Below, piece by piece: positions 53,383-62,738 of a stretch of 64,000 bases of DNA (position 1 is its first letter; each line of letters begins with the position of its first letter). The notes below the pieces were generated by a model. It was not told the origin of the DNA, ran no database searches, and saw only the letters and a program-made list of their open reading frames with translations. Both the position numbers and the translations under genes were made by a program. Origin of the DNA: Paracoccus aestuariivivens. GTDB taxonomy: Bacteria; Pseudomonadota; Alphaproteobacteria; Rhodobacterales; Rhodobacteraceae. Location: assembly GCF_009711225.1 (NCBI RefSeq), contig NZ_WMIE01000004.1, positions 225,138 to 289,137 of the forward strand. Reading direction: 5' to 3'.

Positions 53383-54024
53383 TCAGTCGGCGGCGGACGA
53401 CACCCTGCGCACGACCCGCAAGGTGGCGCTTTTCCCTCCACCGCAGAAGAAGCGGTCCGCCCCATCCGATTCAAGGCCAGAAACTCCGATATCCTCGGGC
53501 ATTTCCAGACAATCCAGCAACTCGCCCGAGTCCGGATCGACGCGGCGGATGTCGCTATGACCTTCCTCCCATGTGCCATGCCACAATTCCCCCTCGACCC
53601 AGGTCACGCCGGTGACAAAGCGGTCCGATTGCAGCGTGCGAAGTACTGCGCCGGTTTCCGGATCGATCTGGTGGATCGTCCGGTTGCGGTATTGACCGAC
53701 CCAAAGCGTCCCTTCGGACCAAGCCAGCCCCGAAGCTTCCTCCGCACCCGGAGCAGGTATTTTCGCCAGAATTGCACCCGTTTGAGGGTCGATCTTGTGG
53801 ATCACGGATTTGGCTATCTGGAACAGATGCGTGCCATCAAAGGCAGTCCCCGCATCTGCGGCGACATCCAGCACGCGCAGCACCTTGCCGCTGTCGGGAT
53901 CGACAGCATTCAACCGCTCGCCCGTCGCGACCCAGACATGGCGTCCATCAAAGCTGACACCATGCACGGCCTCGGCATCCGGAAACGGTCCGAACACGTC
54001 GATGATTTCGGCTGCATGTTTCAT
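53383..54024 (-). CDS. Beta-propeller-type protein with DPxTGxxL repeats
   Basis: A 213-residue protein built from at least four repeats with a common strand: AVDPDSGKVLRVL, KIDPQTGAILAKI, QIDPETGAVLRTL and RVDPDSGELLDCL, each preceded by a WVxxG/LWVGQ/LWHGT strand. This matches YVTN/PQQ-like or glutaminyl-cyclotransferase-like propellers. No signal peptide is seen, so it is probably cytoplasmic. It ends 3 bp from the convergent LacI gene and lies 9 bp after the TPR/winged-helix regulator, so the two are one operon. Function unknown. Confidence 0.72.
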   Translation of the reverse strand: MKHAAEIIDVFGPFPDAEAVHGVSFDGRHVWVATGERLNAVDPDSGKVLRVLDVAADAGTAFDGTHLFQIAKSVIHKIDPQTGAILAKIPAPGAEEASGLAWSEGTLWVGQYRNRTIHQIDPETGAVLRTLQSDRFVTGVTWVEGELWHGTWEEGHSDIRRVDPDSGELLDCLEMPEDIGVSGLESDGADRFFCGGGKSATLRVVRRVSSAAD

Positions 54025-54033
54025 TGGTCCTGC

Positions 54034-55254
54034 CTATTCGGATGGAAGCGGCGACGAGAGCAAAAGGTTTATCGGGAAACCCGGCACCTTCGAGATAATC
54101 CAGCGGCGGGCACGGCCACGACCGAACCATTCGACCTTACCCTGCCGGTGCAATGTTTCAAGGGCGCGCTGGGTGGTTCGTGGACTGACATCCAGTGCCA
54201 GCGCCAGTCCGGAACTGCTCCATGCCTCGCCATCCGCCATAAGCCCCAATAGGTCGGCGTGTTCTTCTTCGACCGGCGGGGCCAATACGGCGGGACAAAG
54301 CTGATCATGCGGTGCAAGCACGAACCCTCTGCCCGTCGCGGTGATATTCGCGAAAGGCGAGATTTCCTTTCGTAACCGTGCCATTTCGACCCGCAATCTC
54401 GCACGGTGGGATTCGTCGCTGTGGCGGGCACGAAAGACGCGCTTCAAAAGCTCGTCGCGTGGAACATCATGGGGCCATGCCTCGGCCAAAACCCGCAGCA
54501 ATCCGAACAGGATCGGACGCCTCCCCAAAGAAATGATGGTCCGGTCCCTTCGAACAACATTCCGGCTGGCGTCAACGATCAGCCTGCCCGAGGCAAACCA
54601 TGCCTCGACCTCGGCCAAGCTCAGCATGCGATCACACCCGTCGGCGACCAGGCAGGCAGCCGGAGCGTCGAACTTCCGGATCGCAGCGTCAACTTCGGTG
54701 CTTAGCGAAGGGATGCTCAGGCGACGCGCGACATCAAGCGCGTGATCAAAGGCAGCCCGCGCCGCATCCGCCTGTATCCTGCGGATCGCGATGCCAGCGA
54801 CCACCAGCCAGTAACCTCCGCGCGAAACCTGTGGCAAGGCGGCAAGATCGACCATCCCAAGGCAGCTTTCCGCCTCGTCAATCCGACCCAGCAGCAGCGC
54901 CAGTCGTGCCTGAAGATAGGCCGAATGCGCCGCGTTTCTCTGGTCCCCATGCGCGATGAAACTGGCCCGCGCCTTGGCCAAAGCCTCGGACGTTCCGCCA
55001 AGATCGCGCGAGACCAGCGCAATTTCGGCCGCGGCCAACCTGCAGCGGGCGACTGACAGGGGCTTTCCCGAACCAAAGGCGCGGGCGGCAGCGCGAAGCA
55101 ATTCGCGCGACCTGTCCAGATCACCCAACTGGGCCATCGCAATACCGCGCAACGCCAGCGCCGGAGCATCATTGCGCAAAGCAACCCGCTTCAGCGCCAC
55201 CAACGCCTTGCCGCCGGCAAGTTCCCTCGATGCCGCGTCGATCACACTGTCCAT
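54034..55254 (-). CDS. TPR and winged-helix regulator
   Basis: A 406-residue protein. The N-terminal half (1-190) consists of TPR-like helices (ALALRGIAMAQLGDLDRSRELLRAAARAFG). A segment with RMLSLAEVEAWFASGRLIVDASRNVVRRDRTIISLGRRPILFGLLRVL resembles an OmpR-type winged helix, and the C-terminus is another winged helix (SSSGLALALDVSPRTTQRALETLHRQGKVEW, GRARRW). ATG at 55254 is preferred because conserved-looking sequence starts there; the open frame extends to 55560 without a good ribosome site. It is divergent from the DUF899 gene, which it probably regulates. Confidence 0.68.
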   Translation of the reverse strand: MDSVIDAASRELAGGKALVALKRVALRNDAPALALRGIAMAQLGDLDRSRELLRAAARAFGSGKPLSVARCRLAAAEIALVSRDLGGTSEALAKARASFIAHGDQRNAAHSAYLQARLALLLGRIDEAESCLGMVDLAALPQVSRGGYWLVVAGIAIRRIQADAARAAFDHALDVARRLSIPSLSTEVDAAIRKFDAPAACLVADGCDRMLSLAEVEAWFASGRLIVDASRNVVRRDRTIISLGRRPILFGLLRVLAEAWPHDVPRDELLKRVFRARHSDESHRARLRVEMARLRKEISPFANITATGRGFVLAPHDQLCPAVLAPPVEEEHADLLGLMADGEAWSSSGLALALDVSPRTTQRALETLHRQGKVEWFGRGRARRWIISKVPGFPINLLLSSPLPSE

Positions 55255-55584
55255 CGAAATCCCGTCACGCTTGTTACTCTCACCCGCGCCGCGACCTGCC
55301 GTAAATTCCACAAGATCGGTACGACCATCGAACAGGAGCCTTGGAATGGCAACGTATCCGGACAGCATTGGATGGCTTGCCCATGCCGCCTCACCGACAT
55401 TCGCGCTGATGGCGGGAATATCAACTGCCGATAATCCGGCATTTTGCATGACCGTATCCGGTTCGTGGCCGGTGAACAGCATGACCACGATGTACCTGCT
55501 GATGAGCGCCTTCCACTTGCCGCCATGGCTGCGGTTGATCCGCGCCCATGGACTCAACAAACCGAACTTGAAAGGAGAATGATC
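55255..55584. other. Divergent promoter region, no gene supported
   Basis: The stretch between the regulator and the DUF899 gene. Open frames cross it on both strands, but no ribosome sites or recognisable domains support them. A small repeat TGCCG-N6-CGGCA (55426-55441) lies roughly mid-way and could be a regulator site. If the regulator in fact starts upstream of 55254, part of this stretch would be coding. Confidence 0.4.
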
Positions 55585-56274
55585 ATGAAACCTGCAATCG
55601 CATCACGCGGAGAATGGCTGGACGCACGCAAAGCGCTGCTGGCCAAGGAACGTGCCCTGACGCATGAACTGGACAGTTTGAGGGCCGAGCGGCGCAAGCT
55701 GCCTTGGGTCCGTCTGGATAAGGCCTATGTCTTCGACGGTCCGAACGGCTCACGCTCGCTGGATGACCTGTTCGAAGATCGCAGCCAGCTAGCGATCTAT
55801 CACTTCATGCTTACGCCGGGTTCGGACCATATCTGCGAAGGCTGCTCGTTTATCGCGGATCATATCGACGCGGCACGGCAGCATTTCGAACATGCCGACC
55901 TGTCCTTCGCTGCCGTCTCTCGTGTTCCGGTGGAGCGGATCGAGGCGGTCAAGGCCCGCATGGGCTGGGCTTTCCCATGGCTTTCGTCAGCGCGGAACGA
56001 CTTCAATTTCGATTTCTCGGTGTCGTTCACCCCCGAGGATCGTGAAGCCGGTCGCGCGATCTACAACTACGGCACGGTGATCCGGAACAGTCCGGATATG
56101 TTCGGCACAAGCATCTTCGCCAAAGACGAAGCAGGCGAGATCTACCACACCTACTCGACCTATCACCGCGGCAACGAACTGCAGATCGGCGCGTTCAACT
56201 GGCTTGATCTGACCCCCAAGGGCCGCAACGAAACCGGCACGATGAGTTGGGTCCGTCTTCACGACGAATATTGA
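55585..56274 (+). CDS. DUF899-family thioredoxin-like protein
   Basis: A 229-residue DUF899 protein: N-terminal helix (SRGEWLDARKALLAKERALTHELDSLRAERRKLPWVRLDKAYVF), then thioredoxin-like core with the cysteine pair in CEGCSFIADH, FAAVSRVPVERIEAVKARMGWAFPWLSS and FNFDFSVSF. The typical ending GRNE..TMSWVRLHDEY is present. DUF899 proteins are predicted thiol proteins of unknown reaction. ATG at 55585 has AAGGAG nine bases upstream; an ATG 6 bp earlier is too close. Monocistronic, followed by a hairpin. Confidence 0.88.
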   Translation: MKPAIASRGEWLDARKALLAKERALTHELDSLRAERRKLPWVRLDKAYVFDGPNGSRSLDDLFEDRSQLAIYHFMLTPGSDHICEGCSFIADHIDAARQHFEHADLSFAAVSRVPVERIEAVKARMGWAFPWLSSARNDFNFDFSVSFTPEDREAGRAIYNYGTVIRNSPDMFGTSIFAKDEAGEIYHTYSTYHRGNELQIGAFNWLDLTPKGRNETGTMSWVRLHDEY

Positions 56275-56279
56275 TCGGA

Positions 56280-56315
56280 CGATGGCGGGTAACGCTGTCT
56301 GGTTATTCGCCATCG
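56280..56315 (+). terminator. Hairpin behind the DUF899 gene
   Basis: CGATGGCG and CGCCATCG form a perfect 8-bp stem with a 20-base loop right after the stop codon, followed by TTAAA. T-run is minimal. The rest of the gap to 56546 shows no gene; it should hold the promoter of the cyclase/YcaO operon. Confidence 0.4.
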
Positions 56316-56546
56316 TTAAACGAACGCTAGTCGGCACGGGCACCGAACGGGAACCGGGCTGCACAATAAGGCAAAGCTTGGTGCAATTCAGGAACCGCTC
56401 AGCCAGCTGATTCAAAATACATTACTTCGGAAATTTGTAATCCACGAGTATATGACAACCGCAGGAGGAATGCCGCACAAACCCCTTGCATGAATTGCAA
56501 GAATCATGGTTCGCTTTGGGCACTTTGACATTGGACAGCATGCGCA

Positions 56547-59513
56547 ATGAAGAGTGCCGAAGTACGATTGCGCCTTGAAGGAGAGCGTCGGCAGGTCACG
56601 GCCCTGTTCTACGACATTGTCGGATCGACCGAGATCCTCATGCGAAGCGACCCCGAGCAATATTTGCGGTCCGTCACGGCCCTGAACGCGGCTGCCGAAA
56701 CGATCGTCACCAATTTCGGAGGATTTCTGTACCAGAAACTGGGTGACGGGGGGTGCTGCTTCTTCGGCTATCCAAAGCAGTCAGAGGATGCCGCCGAGAA
56801 TGCGATTGACGCGGCACTGGAATTGCTGCGGAAGGTCTCTCGGCGGACACGAAAGGCAGCGGATAACTTTGATCTGCGGATCGGGATCGCGACCGGTGTG
56901 GTGGTGTTTTCGTCGAATAGCGACGAAATCGTTGGAACGGCTCCGGTTCTTGCCGCGCGGCTACAGGCCGAGGCCGAGGCTAACTCGGTTCTGGTTGCAG
57001 AAACCACGTTCGAACTGACCCGCAGCAAGTTCGTTTACAACCGCATTGGCGAGGTGAAGCTGAAAGGGTTCGCGACGCCCAATATCCTGTGGCAACCCGA
57101 AGCAAAGCGTCAGGGCCCAAGCCAGCAGGCAGGCAATATCAACCGCGCGATGGTGGGGCGCGCGCAAGAGCTGGCTACCTTGCATAGCGCTTGGAAAGCA
57201 GCACGGGCTGGCAACGGTCAGGCATTCGCGATCATCGGTGAGGCGGGGATCGGGAAATCGAGACTCGTCTCGGAACTTCTTGGCAGCGTTGAGGGAAAAG
57301 GCGTTGTTCTGCAGTGCAACAAGCGTTTCGAAGGCCAGCCGCTTTACCCGTTGGTCACATTTCTGGACAATTTGATCGACTTCAGCGCGTTGAAAGCCGC
57401 TGGATCTGATGCATTGGGTGATGCATTTCGCGCCGCAGGAATCGACATCGACCTCGCTGCGGTCGAAACCATGCGCGGCTTCGCGGTCGCGCGATCAGGT
57501 GCCTCGGCTAGGAATATCCGCGTGACCGACATGACCGGCAGCGTCTTTCGCAACAGTGTGATCGATGCGGCAATCCAAGTCCTATGTCCATGTATGTCAG
57601 CTGGCCCCATCCTGATCGTCATGGAAGACGTCAACTGGGCCGACGAGATGACGCTGGAATTGCTGGACCGGCTCAATGCGATGGCCGCCACCTTGCCGAT
57701 CCTTGTCGTCGCGACCTCGCGCCATGCACGTGCCGATGACACGGCAACAGGGTTATCGCTGGGCGGCCTTCCTCCGACGGAAATGCGCGATCTGATCGCC
57801 GCTGTCTGGGAGAGTAAACCACCGGCAGGCCTATCGGATTTCGTTCTGAAGCAATGCGATGGCATGCCTCTTTATGCCGAGCAACTCACCGATTTTCTGC
57901 GCGCCAAGTACAATGCGGATCAGCATGTCACGGCATGGAAAGATCTGTTGGCCGAGGGCGGGGTATCGTCGCTGAATGACCTGCTCTCCTCGAGACTTGC
58001 CAGTGCTGGCGAGGCGCGGCGTGTCGCGCAGTTTGCAAGCGTGATTGGCCGGAATTTCACCAGCGATCTGCTTGCCAAGCTTCTGCCGCAACCGGATCGC
58101 GACGGATTGGCAAGCCATATGCAGGTCCTGTCAGCCCTTGGCATCATCGAGCATTCACCCAATCAGGCCGAGGGATACCAATTCCGGCAAGCACTTCTGC
58201 AAGAAGCCGCTTACAACAGCCTGCTGAAAAGCGACCGCCGCAAGATCCACGAGCGCATCGCGAACCTTCTGGTCGATAAGACCGTGCCGCCCCTGCCTGC
58301 GGCAATCGCGGCATGGCAATGCGCCGAGGCCGGCAGGCATGCCGATGCCGTCCAGTTTGCTTTGAAAGCTGCCGAGGCCTGCGTGCTTCAGTCTGCGATG
58401 AAGGAAGCCTCGCTCTCGCTCGACCTCTGCGGCAGGGAAATCACCCGAATGTCGCGGCGCCACCCCGAGCGCCATGAGTTTTTTCTGACCATGCTTGAAC
58501 TTCAGGCCGTGGTCGCGACTGCTCTGGAAGGGGAAGGATCGGATAAGGCCCGCAGGATCTATTCGCGGACCATGCAACTTGCGCGTCTACGACCGCCATC
58601 GACGCGGCAAGGGCATTTTCCGGCCTATTGGGGCTGGTGGTTCACCGCGCCAAACGTTCGTACCCAGCAGCAGCGCGCCCGCATCCTTGTCGATGACATG
58701 AGAATGGTCAACGATGGCGAGGTCAGGATGCAATCCTTTCACTGCGCATGGGCGACAAGCTTTCACGCGGGCGATCATGCGTTCTGTCTTGATTGCGTGG
58801 AACAGGGCCTAGAACTTTATGACCCGGATCTCGCGGTCCGAAATCGGGCCTTTTTTGGCGGCCATGACGCCAAGATCTGCGGTCTGGGAGAGCGCGCGCT
58901 GTCGCAACTCCTAACTGATCGGGTTGAGGCGAGCGAAGACGCGATCAGCCAATCCCTAGACTATGCCGCTTCGATCGACCATGTCGGCAGCCTTGTTCAC
59001 GCGATCTATTACGCGCTTGTCCATCGCCACTGTCAGGGCCGCTACGAGGAAGTCCATGTCCTTGGCGAGCAGATGTTGATGCTGGCCGAAAAGCATGGTC
59101 TGGCGGCAAGCAAGGCGCGCGCCGAGATGTATTGCGGCTGGGCCGAACTTATCGGTGCGAAAGACAAGCGCGGCGCAATCCGGTTCCGCGAGGCCCTTTT
59201 GCTGCACCAACGCACGGCCACGGACGACAATCTTTCGATCCACAGCGACATGCATTCGCAGGTGCTGGAAATGACCGGCCATCCAAGCGAGGCCCTGTCG
59301 GTGATAGAAGCCGCGATCAATCTGGGCCGGAAAAGCGGTCAGACCTTCTGGCTGGCCGAGCTGTATCGTAGAAAGGCGCAACTGCGGCAAAGTCTGGGAG
59401 ATCGCCCTACCAGCCTTCGGCGCGATCTGGCACATGCCGTCAAAATCGCAAATTCTCAGGGGGCGGCATGGCTTCTCAAGCGCGCTGAAGCCGATCTGGG
59501 GCGCATTGGTTAG
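56547..59513 (+). CDS. Class III cyclase-like/AAA ATPase/TPR signalling protein
   Basis: A 988-residue protein in three parts. Residues 10-180: class III nucleotide cyclase homology domain with metal aspartates D23 (FYDIVGST) and D67 (KLGDGGCCFFGYP) and Arg138, but the transition-state Asn of the usual PNLAARL motif is Val134 (PVLAARL). Residues 200-560: AAA/STAND-type ATPase with Walker A GEAGIGKS (231-238) and Walker B ILIVMEDVNWAD (355-366). Remainder: helical TPR repeats to the C-terminus. Such proteins act as signalling ATPases. Its stop is 3 bp before the YcaO start, so it belongs to this operon. It may be a regulator, sensor or ATP-driven scaffold for the modification system. Confidence 0.85.
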   Translation: MKSAEVRLRLEGERRQVTALFYDIVGSTEILMRSDPEQYLRSVTALNAAAETIVTNFGGFLYQKLGDGGCCFFGYPKQSEDAAENAIDAALELLRKVSRRTRKAADNFDLRIGIATGVVVFSSNSDEIVGTAPVLAARLQAEAEANSVLVAETTFELTRSKFVYNRIGEVKLKGFATPNILWQPEAKRQGPSQQAGNINRAMVGRAQELATLHSAWKAARAGNGQAFAIIGEAGIGKSRLVSELLGSVEGKGVVLQCNKRFEGQPLYPLVTFLDNLIDFSALKAAGSDALGDAFRAAGIDIDLAAVETMRGFAVARSGASARNIRVTDMTGSVFRNSVIDAAIQVLCPCMSAGPILIVMEDVNWADEMTLELLDRLNAMAATLPILVVATSRHARADDTATGLSLGGLPPTEMRDLIAAVWESKPPAGLSDFVLKQCDGMPLYAEQLTDFLRAKYNADQHVTAWKDLLAEGGVSSLNDLLSSRLASAGEARRVAQFASVIGRNFTSDLLAKLLPQPDRDGLASHMQVLSALGIIEHSPNQAEGYQFRQALLQEAAYNSLLKSDRRKIHERIANLLVDKTVPPLPAAIAAWQCAEAGRHADAVQFALKAAEACVLQSAMKEASLSLDLCGREITRMSRRHPERHEFFLTMLELQAVVATALEGEGSDKARRIYSRTMQLARLRPPSTRQGHFPAYWGWWFTAPNVRTQQQRARILVDDMRMVNDGEVRMQSFHCAWATSFHAGDHAFCLDCVEQGLELYDPDLAVRNRAFFGGHDAKICGLGERALSQLLTDRVEASEDAISQSLDYAASIDHVGSLVHAIYYALVHRHCQGRYEEVHVLGEQMLMLAEKHGLAASKARAEMYCGWAELIGAKDKRGAIRFREALLLHQRTATDDNLSIHSDMHSQVLEMTGHPSEALSVIEAAINLGRKSGQTFWLAELYRRKAQLRQSLGDRPTSLRRDLAHAVKIANSQGAAWLLKRAEADLGRIG

Positions 59514-59516
59514 CAG

Positions 59517-60692
59517 ATGATCCAAGGGCCGACGCCATTGACCGGAGAGCAGCTGGAATTGGCACTGGCGAGTCCGGTTCGACCGGAACCCGACCCGATG
59601 CAGACCGTTCACCGGATACTTGCGCGGCGACGAGAATTCGGGATCACACGTCTGGGCACGGTAACACGGCTGGATCGCATCGACATCCCCGTGGCGCAGA
59701 CGGTGCGGCCGTTATCGCTGTCCGTGAGCGTCAATCAGGGGAAAGGGCTGACCTACCCGCAAGCTGCGATTTCGGCGCTGATGGAATCGCTCGAAGGCTG
59801 GGCGTCCGAGCGAATTGCCCCTGAGCGGGTCGAGATGGGCGATATCCGTTCGATGGACACAAGCGACCTTTGGTCCCACCTTCCGACAGATCGCCAAGGT
59901 GACGTGCCAATTGGATGGGTCAAGGGCTGGGATATTTTCTCGTCCCACGAGGTTTTTGTGCCTTTGGCGCTGGTGGATACGGCCTATACGGTCCCCTCAC
60001 CTCATCCCGCCTGGTTGCCGCGAAATACGTCCGGACTTGCCGCAGGAACAAGCCTGCTTGGCGCCATTCAGCACGCCTGTTTCGAGTTGCTCGAGCGGCA
60101 CTCTCGCTGCGCCGCCATGAGAATACCGCATTTTTTTGACCGGTTTCAGGTGGACAGCCGCTCTGTCGTCACTGGCAGTTCCGGAGCAATCCTCAGCATG
60201 CTGCGTGCCGCTGGCTGCGCGGTCGGAATTTGGTCGATCCCGACAGGAAATGGGCCGCCTGTCTACTGGTCCCATGTGATGGAGAGTGACCGCCACGCCC
60301 CCTTGGCCCCTTGGCCAGCCGAGGGGTTCGGCTGCGATTTCTCGCATGACCGCGCGCTCGCCAAGTCGTTGCTTGAGGCCTGTCAATCCCGCCTCGGGAT
60401 CATCTCGGCCGCGCGCGAAGATGTCACCGCGCAGAACTACAACTACCAAGACGTCGCCGACCTTTCGGCTTGGCGGCAACAACTTGCGATTTCCGCTCGG
60501 CCATTTCAGGCGGTTGACGCACCACTAACGCATTCCACCCCATTGCCGCATCTCGCCGAGTCACTCCGCCATGCCGGAGCAAGGGCGATGATTGTCGTCG
60601 TACTACATTCGGATGAAAGCATACCGTTGCATGTGGTCAGGGTTCTGACCCCACCGCTAGAGACCGATCCGGAGTATCAACGTGGCGCATGA
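59517..60692 (+). CDS. YcaO-domain cyclodehydratase/thioamidation enzyme
   Basis: A 391-residue YcaO protein. The ATP/Mg site motifs are present: SALMESLEGWASER (E90, E93), NTSGLAAGTSLLGAIQHACFELLERHSR (E190, E193, R194) and LLEACQSRL. YcaO enzymes phosphorylate a peptide-backbone amide with ATP, giving azolines or, with TfuA, thioamides. No E1-like (C-protein) or ocin-ThiF partner and no dehydrogenase is nearby. ATG at 59517 is 3 bp after the cyclase/AAA gene; the end overlaps TfuA by 11 bp. The substrate is not known. Confidence 0.9.
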   Translation: MIQGPTPLTGEQLELALASPVRPEPDPMQTVHRILARRREFGITRLGTVTRLDRIDIPVAQTVRPLSLSVSVNQGKGLTYPQAAISALMESLEGWASERIAPERVEMGDIRSMDTSDLWSHLPTDRQGDVPIGWVKGWDIFSSHEVFVPLALVDTAYTVPSPHPAWLPRNTSGLAAGTSLLGAIQHACFELLERHSRCAAMRIPHFFDRFQVDSRSVVTGSSGAILSMLRAAGCAVGIWSIPTGNGPPVYWSHVMESDRHAPLAPWPAEGFGCDFSHDRALAKSLLEACQSRLGIISAAREDVTAQNYNYQDVADLSAWRQQLAISARPFQAVDAPLTHSTPLPHLAESLRHAGARAMIVVVLHSDESIPLHVVRVLTPPLETDPEYQRGA

Positions 60693-61449
60693 CACACTCG
60701 TATTCCTTGGTCCGACGCTAAACGTTGCCACTGCAACGCAATATCTGAATGCCCTATATCTGCCACCGGCGGGAAACGGCGATATGATCCGCGCGGTGAT
60801 CGAGCACACCCCCAAAACAATCGCACTGATTGACGGTGTGTTCGCCCAGTCACCTGCGGTTCGCCATAAGGAAATCCTTTGGGCAATGTCGCGCGGTGTT
60901 CATGTCTATGGAGCCGCCAGCATGGGGGCAATCAGGGCTGCCGAGTTGGAGGATTTCGGCATGATCGGATATGGCAAGATCTTCCGTTGGTATCGCCGGA
61001 CCCCGTTTGCAGATGATGCGGATGTCGCGGTCGCAATGGCGCCTGCCCAATTGGGCTCATTTCCCCTTGGTGTTGCTCTGATTGATGTAAGGCTGACCCT
61101 GAAAAAGGCGGCCCGTTTGCGTATTATCGATTCAAGGCTTCAACTAGCGTTAGAAACCTTGGCCAGATCAATCCACTATACAGAGATGACTTATCAGAAA
61201 CTTTTATCGAACGCCGTAATTAACGGGATACGGCCATCAGATTTGGACAGAATCACGAATTGGCTTACAGACGGAAGGATCCAGCAAAAATCCGCAGATG
61301 CCATCGCCCTGTTCAAGCATCTGGCACAGCAACGACACCTGACAAAAGCGCATAATAATCCCCGTCCCTTTGAAGCCACAGAAGCCTTTGCTCACGACAT
61401 GGCTTATTACGATTTGGCCGACGAAGTTATGGATGCGCGAAATCGTTGA
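60682..61449 (+). CDS. TfuA-family protein
   Basis: A 255-residue protein with the TfuA core near residues 50-110: TIALIDGVF, KEILWAMSRGVHVYGAASMGAIRAAELEDFGMIGYGKIFRWY. TfuA was named for trifolitoxin synthesis and assists YcaO in thioamidation, probably by sulfur delivery or substrate presentation. It overlaps the YcaO gene by 11 bp, so the pair is translationally coupled. The C-terminal half (from about 130) is helical and more AT-rich in coding. No cysteine-based sulfur carrier motif is evident. Confidence 0.88.
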   Translation: MAHDTLVFLGPTLNVATATQYLNALYLPPAGNGDMIRAVIEHTPKTIALIDGVFAQSPAVRHKEILWAMSRGVHVYGAASMGAIRAAELEDFGMIGYGKIFRWYRRTPFADDADVAVAMAPAQLGSFPLGVALIDVRLTLKKAARLRIIDSRLQLALETLARSIHYTEMTYQKLLSNAVINGIRPSDLDRITNWLTDGRIQQKSADAIALFKHLAQQRHLTKAHNNPRPFEATEAFAHDMAYYDLADEVMDARNR

Positions 61450-61470
61450 TAAGTCGTTATGTTTAGTCTA

Positions 61471-61486
61471 TGGTCTGATTAGACCA
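61471..61486. promoter_or_regulatory. Inverted repeat between TfuA and protease genes
   Basis: TGGTCT-GATT-AGACCA is a perfect 6-bp inverted repeat in the 66-bp gap after tfuA, 30 bp before the protease start. It may be a regulator site or a weak hairpin that lowers read-through. No T-run follows on the plus strand. Confidence 0.35.
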
Positions 61487-61515
61487 CCACAAAAAGCGGG
61501 CGACGGGGGACGGCA

Positions 61516-62724
61516 TTGGATGCCATGGGAAGTTCCGTGGAAGTGGGCCGTCGGTCGGATTCTTCATCCGTCCTTGGAACACGTTTCCTGATTTATCCGC
61601 AGCCTCCATTTGTCAACGGTTACGATAAGCCCGAGATGGTCTGGATTGGCCGCTCTGCCGGACCTATTCTTGCTGGGCCATCAGATGATCGAATGTATAT
61701 CGCAAATCCCATCGACCCAAAGCGCCCATATGGGCTGCCTTTTCTTCCGCCTTATCTGGGGCCTCTCCGCCCTCCGGTCCGACCCGGGCCGGACGGACAT
61801 TTTGACCAGATCCTGCCCGGGTCTCCGGACTTCCTATCCGTGCACAGCTATGCCTGCTGTCGTCGTGTTCTGGACATCTGCGAGGGATATGTCGGGCGCA
61901 GAATAGATTGGTTCTTCGACGACACATTCGAAAGGCTGGAAATCGTGCCCCATATTCCGGATTGGGACAACGCTCAGTCTGGTTATGGCTTTCTCGAACT
62001 CGGCGATTGCGTACCTCCGACACCCACGTCGAGTTTCGCGTTAAATTTTGACGCCATTGCCCACGAAATGGGGCATCTCATCCTACTCAGCGAACTTGGC
62101 ATTCCTGATGGTGACGGCGATGACGCCGAATATTTTGCCTATCATGAATCTGTCGCCGATTTTTTATCGCTGATCTGCCTTTTGCATTTCGATTCGGCAA
62201 CCGATAAAATTCTGCGCCGAACCGGCGGAAATCTTCTTATCCATAACGAGTTGGACCGGTTTTCCGAACTTAGCGACGAAAAACAACTCAGGTCGCTGAA
62301 CCATACGCTCCGGATGTCGGATGTCAGCAATGAGGTTCACGACAGGTCGAAACCTTTCTCGGCGGCACTCTTTGACAGCCTTGTCGAAGTATATCAGACG
62401 TTGCTATTCGAGCGCGGAATTGCCGACCTCGATCCGAACCAATTCGAAGATTTGCGGCTGGAAATGGCTCCTGCCCTGATCGAACAGGCCCTTCGCCGTT
62501 CCAACCCAGATTACGAACGGCGACATTTTGCTAGCAAGGCCGCATTACAGGATGCCCGCGACATCATCGCCTCAAGCCTCGTCAGGTCGTGGCCGCTGAT
62601 TGATCCTAATACCCTGACTTTCACCGCAGCCGCCGAGGCTTTCTTGTCTGCAACCTACGAGGGCCCCGCCCGTCCCTATCTCGCGCAAATCGAGAGTTGT
62701 ATCTCTTGGAGAGAAATTTTGTAA
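61516..62724 (+). CDS. M4-like (gluzincin) metalloprotease of the YcaO cluster
   Basis: A 402-residue protein with HEMGH (183-187) and a downstream glutamate in HESVADF (E211), the HExxH...(N/H)ExxxD pattern of thermolysin-type gluzincins. The N-terminal part (PLGLPFLPPYLG-like Pro-rich stretch, SYACCRRVLDICEGYVGRRIDWFF) is not recognised. No signal peptide is visible, so it may act in the cytoplasm. A TTG at 61516 has GGGGGA five bases upstream; an ATG nine bases later is the alternative. It could remove a leader from the modified product or cut a protein substrate. The next gene is 14 bp downstream. Confidence 0.78.
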   Translation: MDAMGSSVEVGRRSDSSSVLGTRFLIYPQPPFVNGYDKPEMVWIGRSAGPILAGPSDDRMYIANPIDPKRPYGLPFLPPYLGPLRPPVRPGPDGHFDQILPGSPDFLSVHSYACCRRVLDICEGYVGRRIDWFFDDTFERLEIVPHIPDWDNAQSGYGFLELGDCVPPTPTSSFALNFDAIAHEMGHLILLSELGIPDGDGDDAEYFAYHESVADFLSLICLLHFDSATDKILRRTGGNLLIHNELDRFSELSDEKQLRSLNHTLRMSDVSNEVHDRSKPFSAALFDSLVEVYQTLLFERGIADLDPNQFEDLRLEMAPALIEQALRRSNPDYERRHFASKAALQDARDIIASSLVRSWPLIDPNTLTFTAAAEAFLSATYEGPARPYLAQIESCISWREIL

Positions 62725-62738
62725 CGGAGATGGTAACA

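Noticed and set aside
56283..56411. 42-codon frame in the gap before the cyclase/AAA gene
   Set aside because: No ribosome site, covers the hairpin behind the DUF899 gene, and a single Cys; not convincing as a precursor peptide.
59132..59371. Small open frames inside the TPR part of the cyclase/AAA gene as precursor peptides
   Set aside because: They lie in alternative frames of a clear long gene, without ribosome sites or a Cys/Ser/Thr-rich end.
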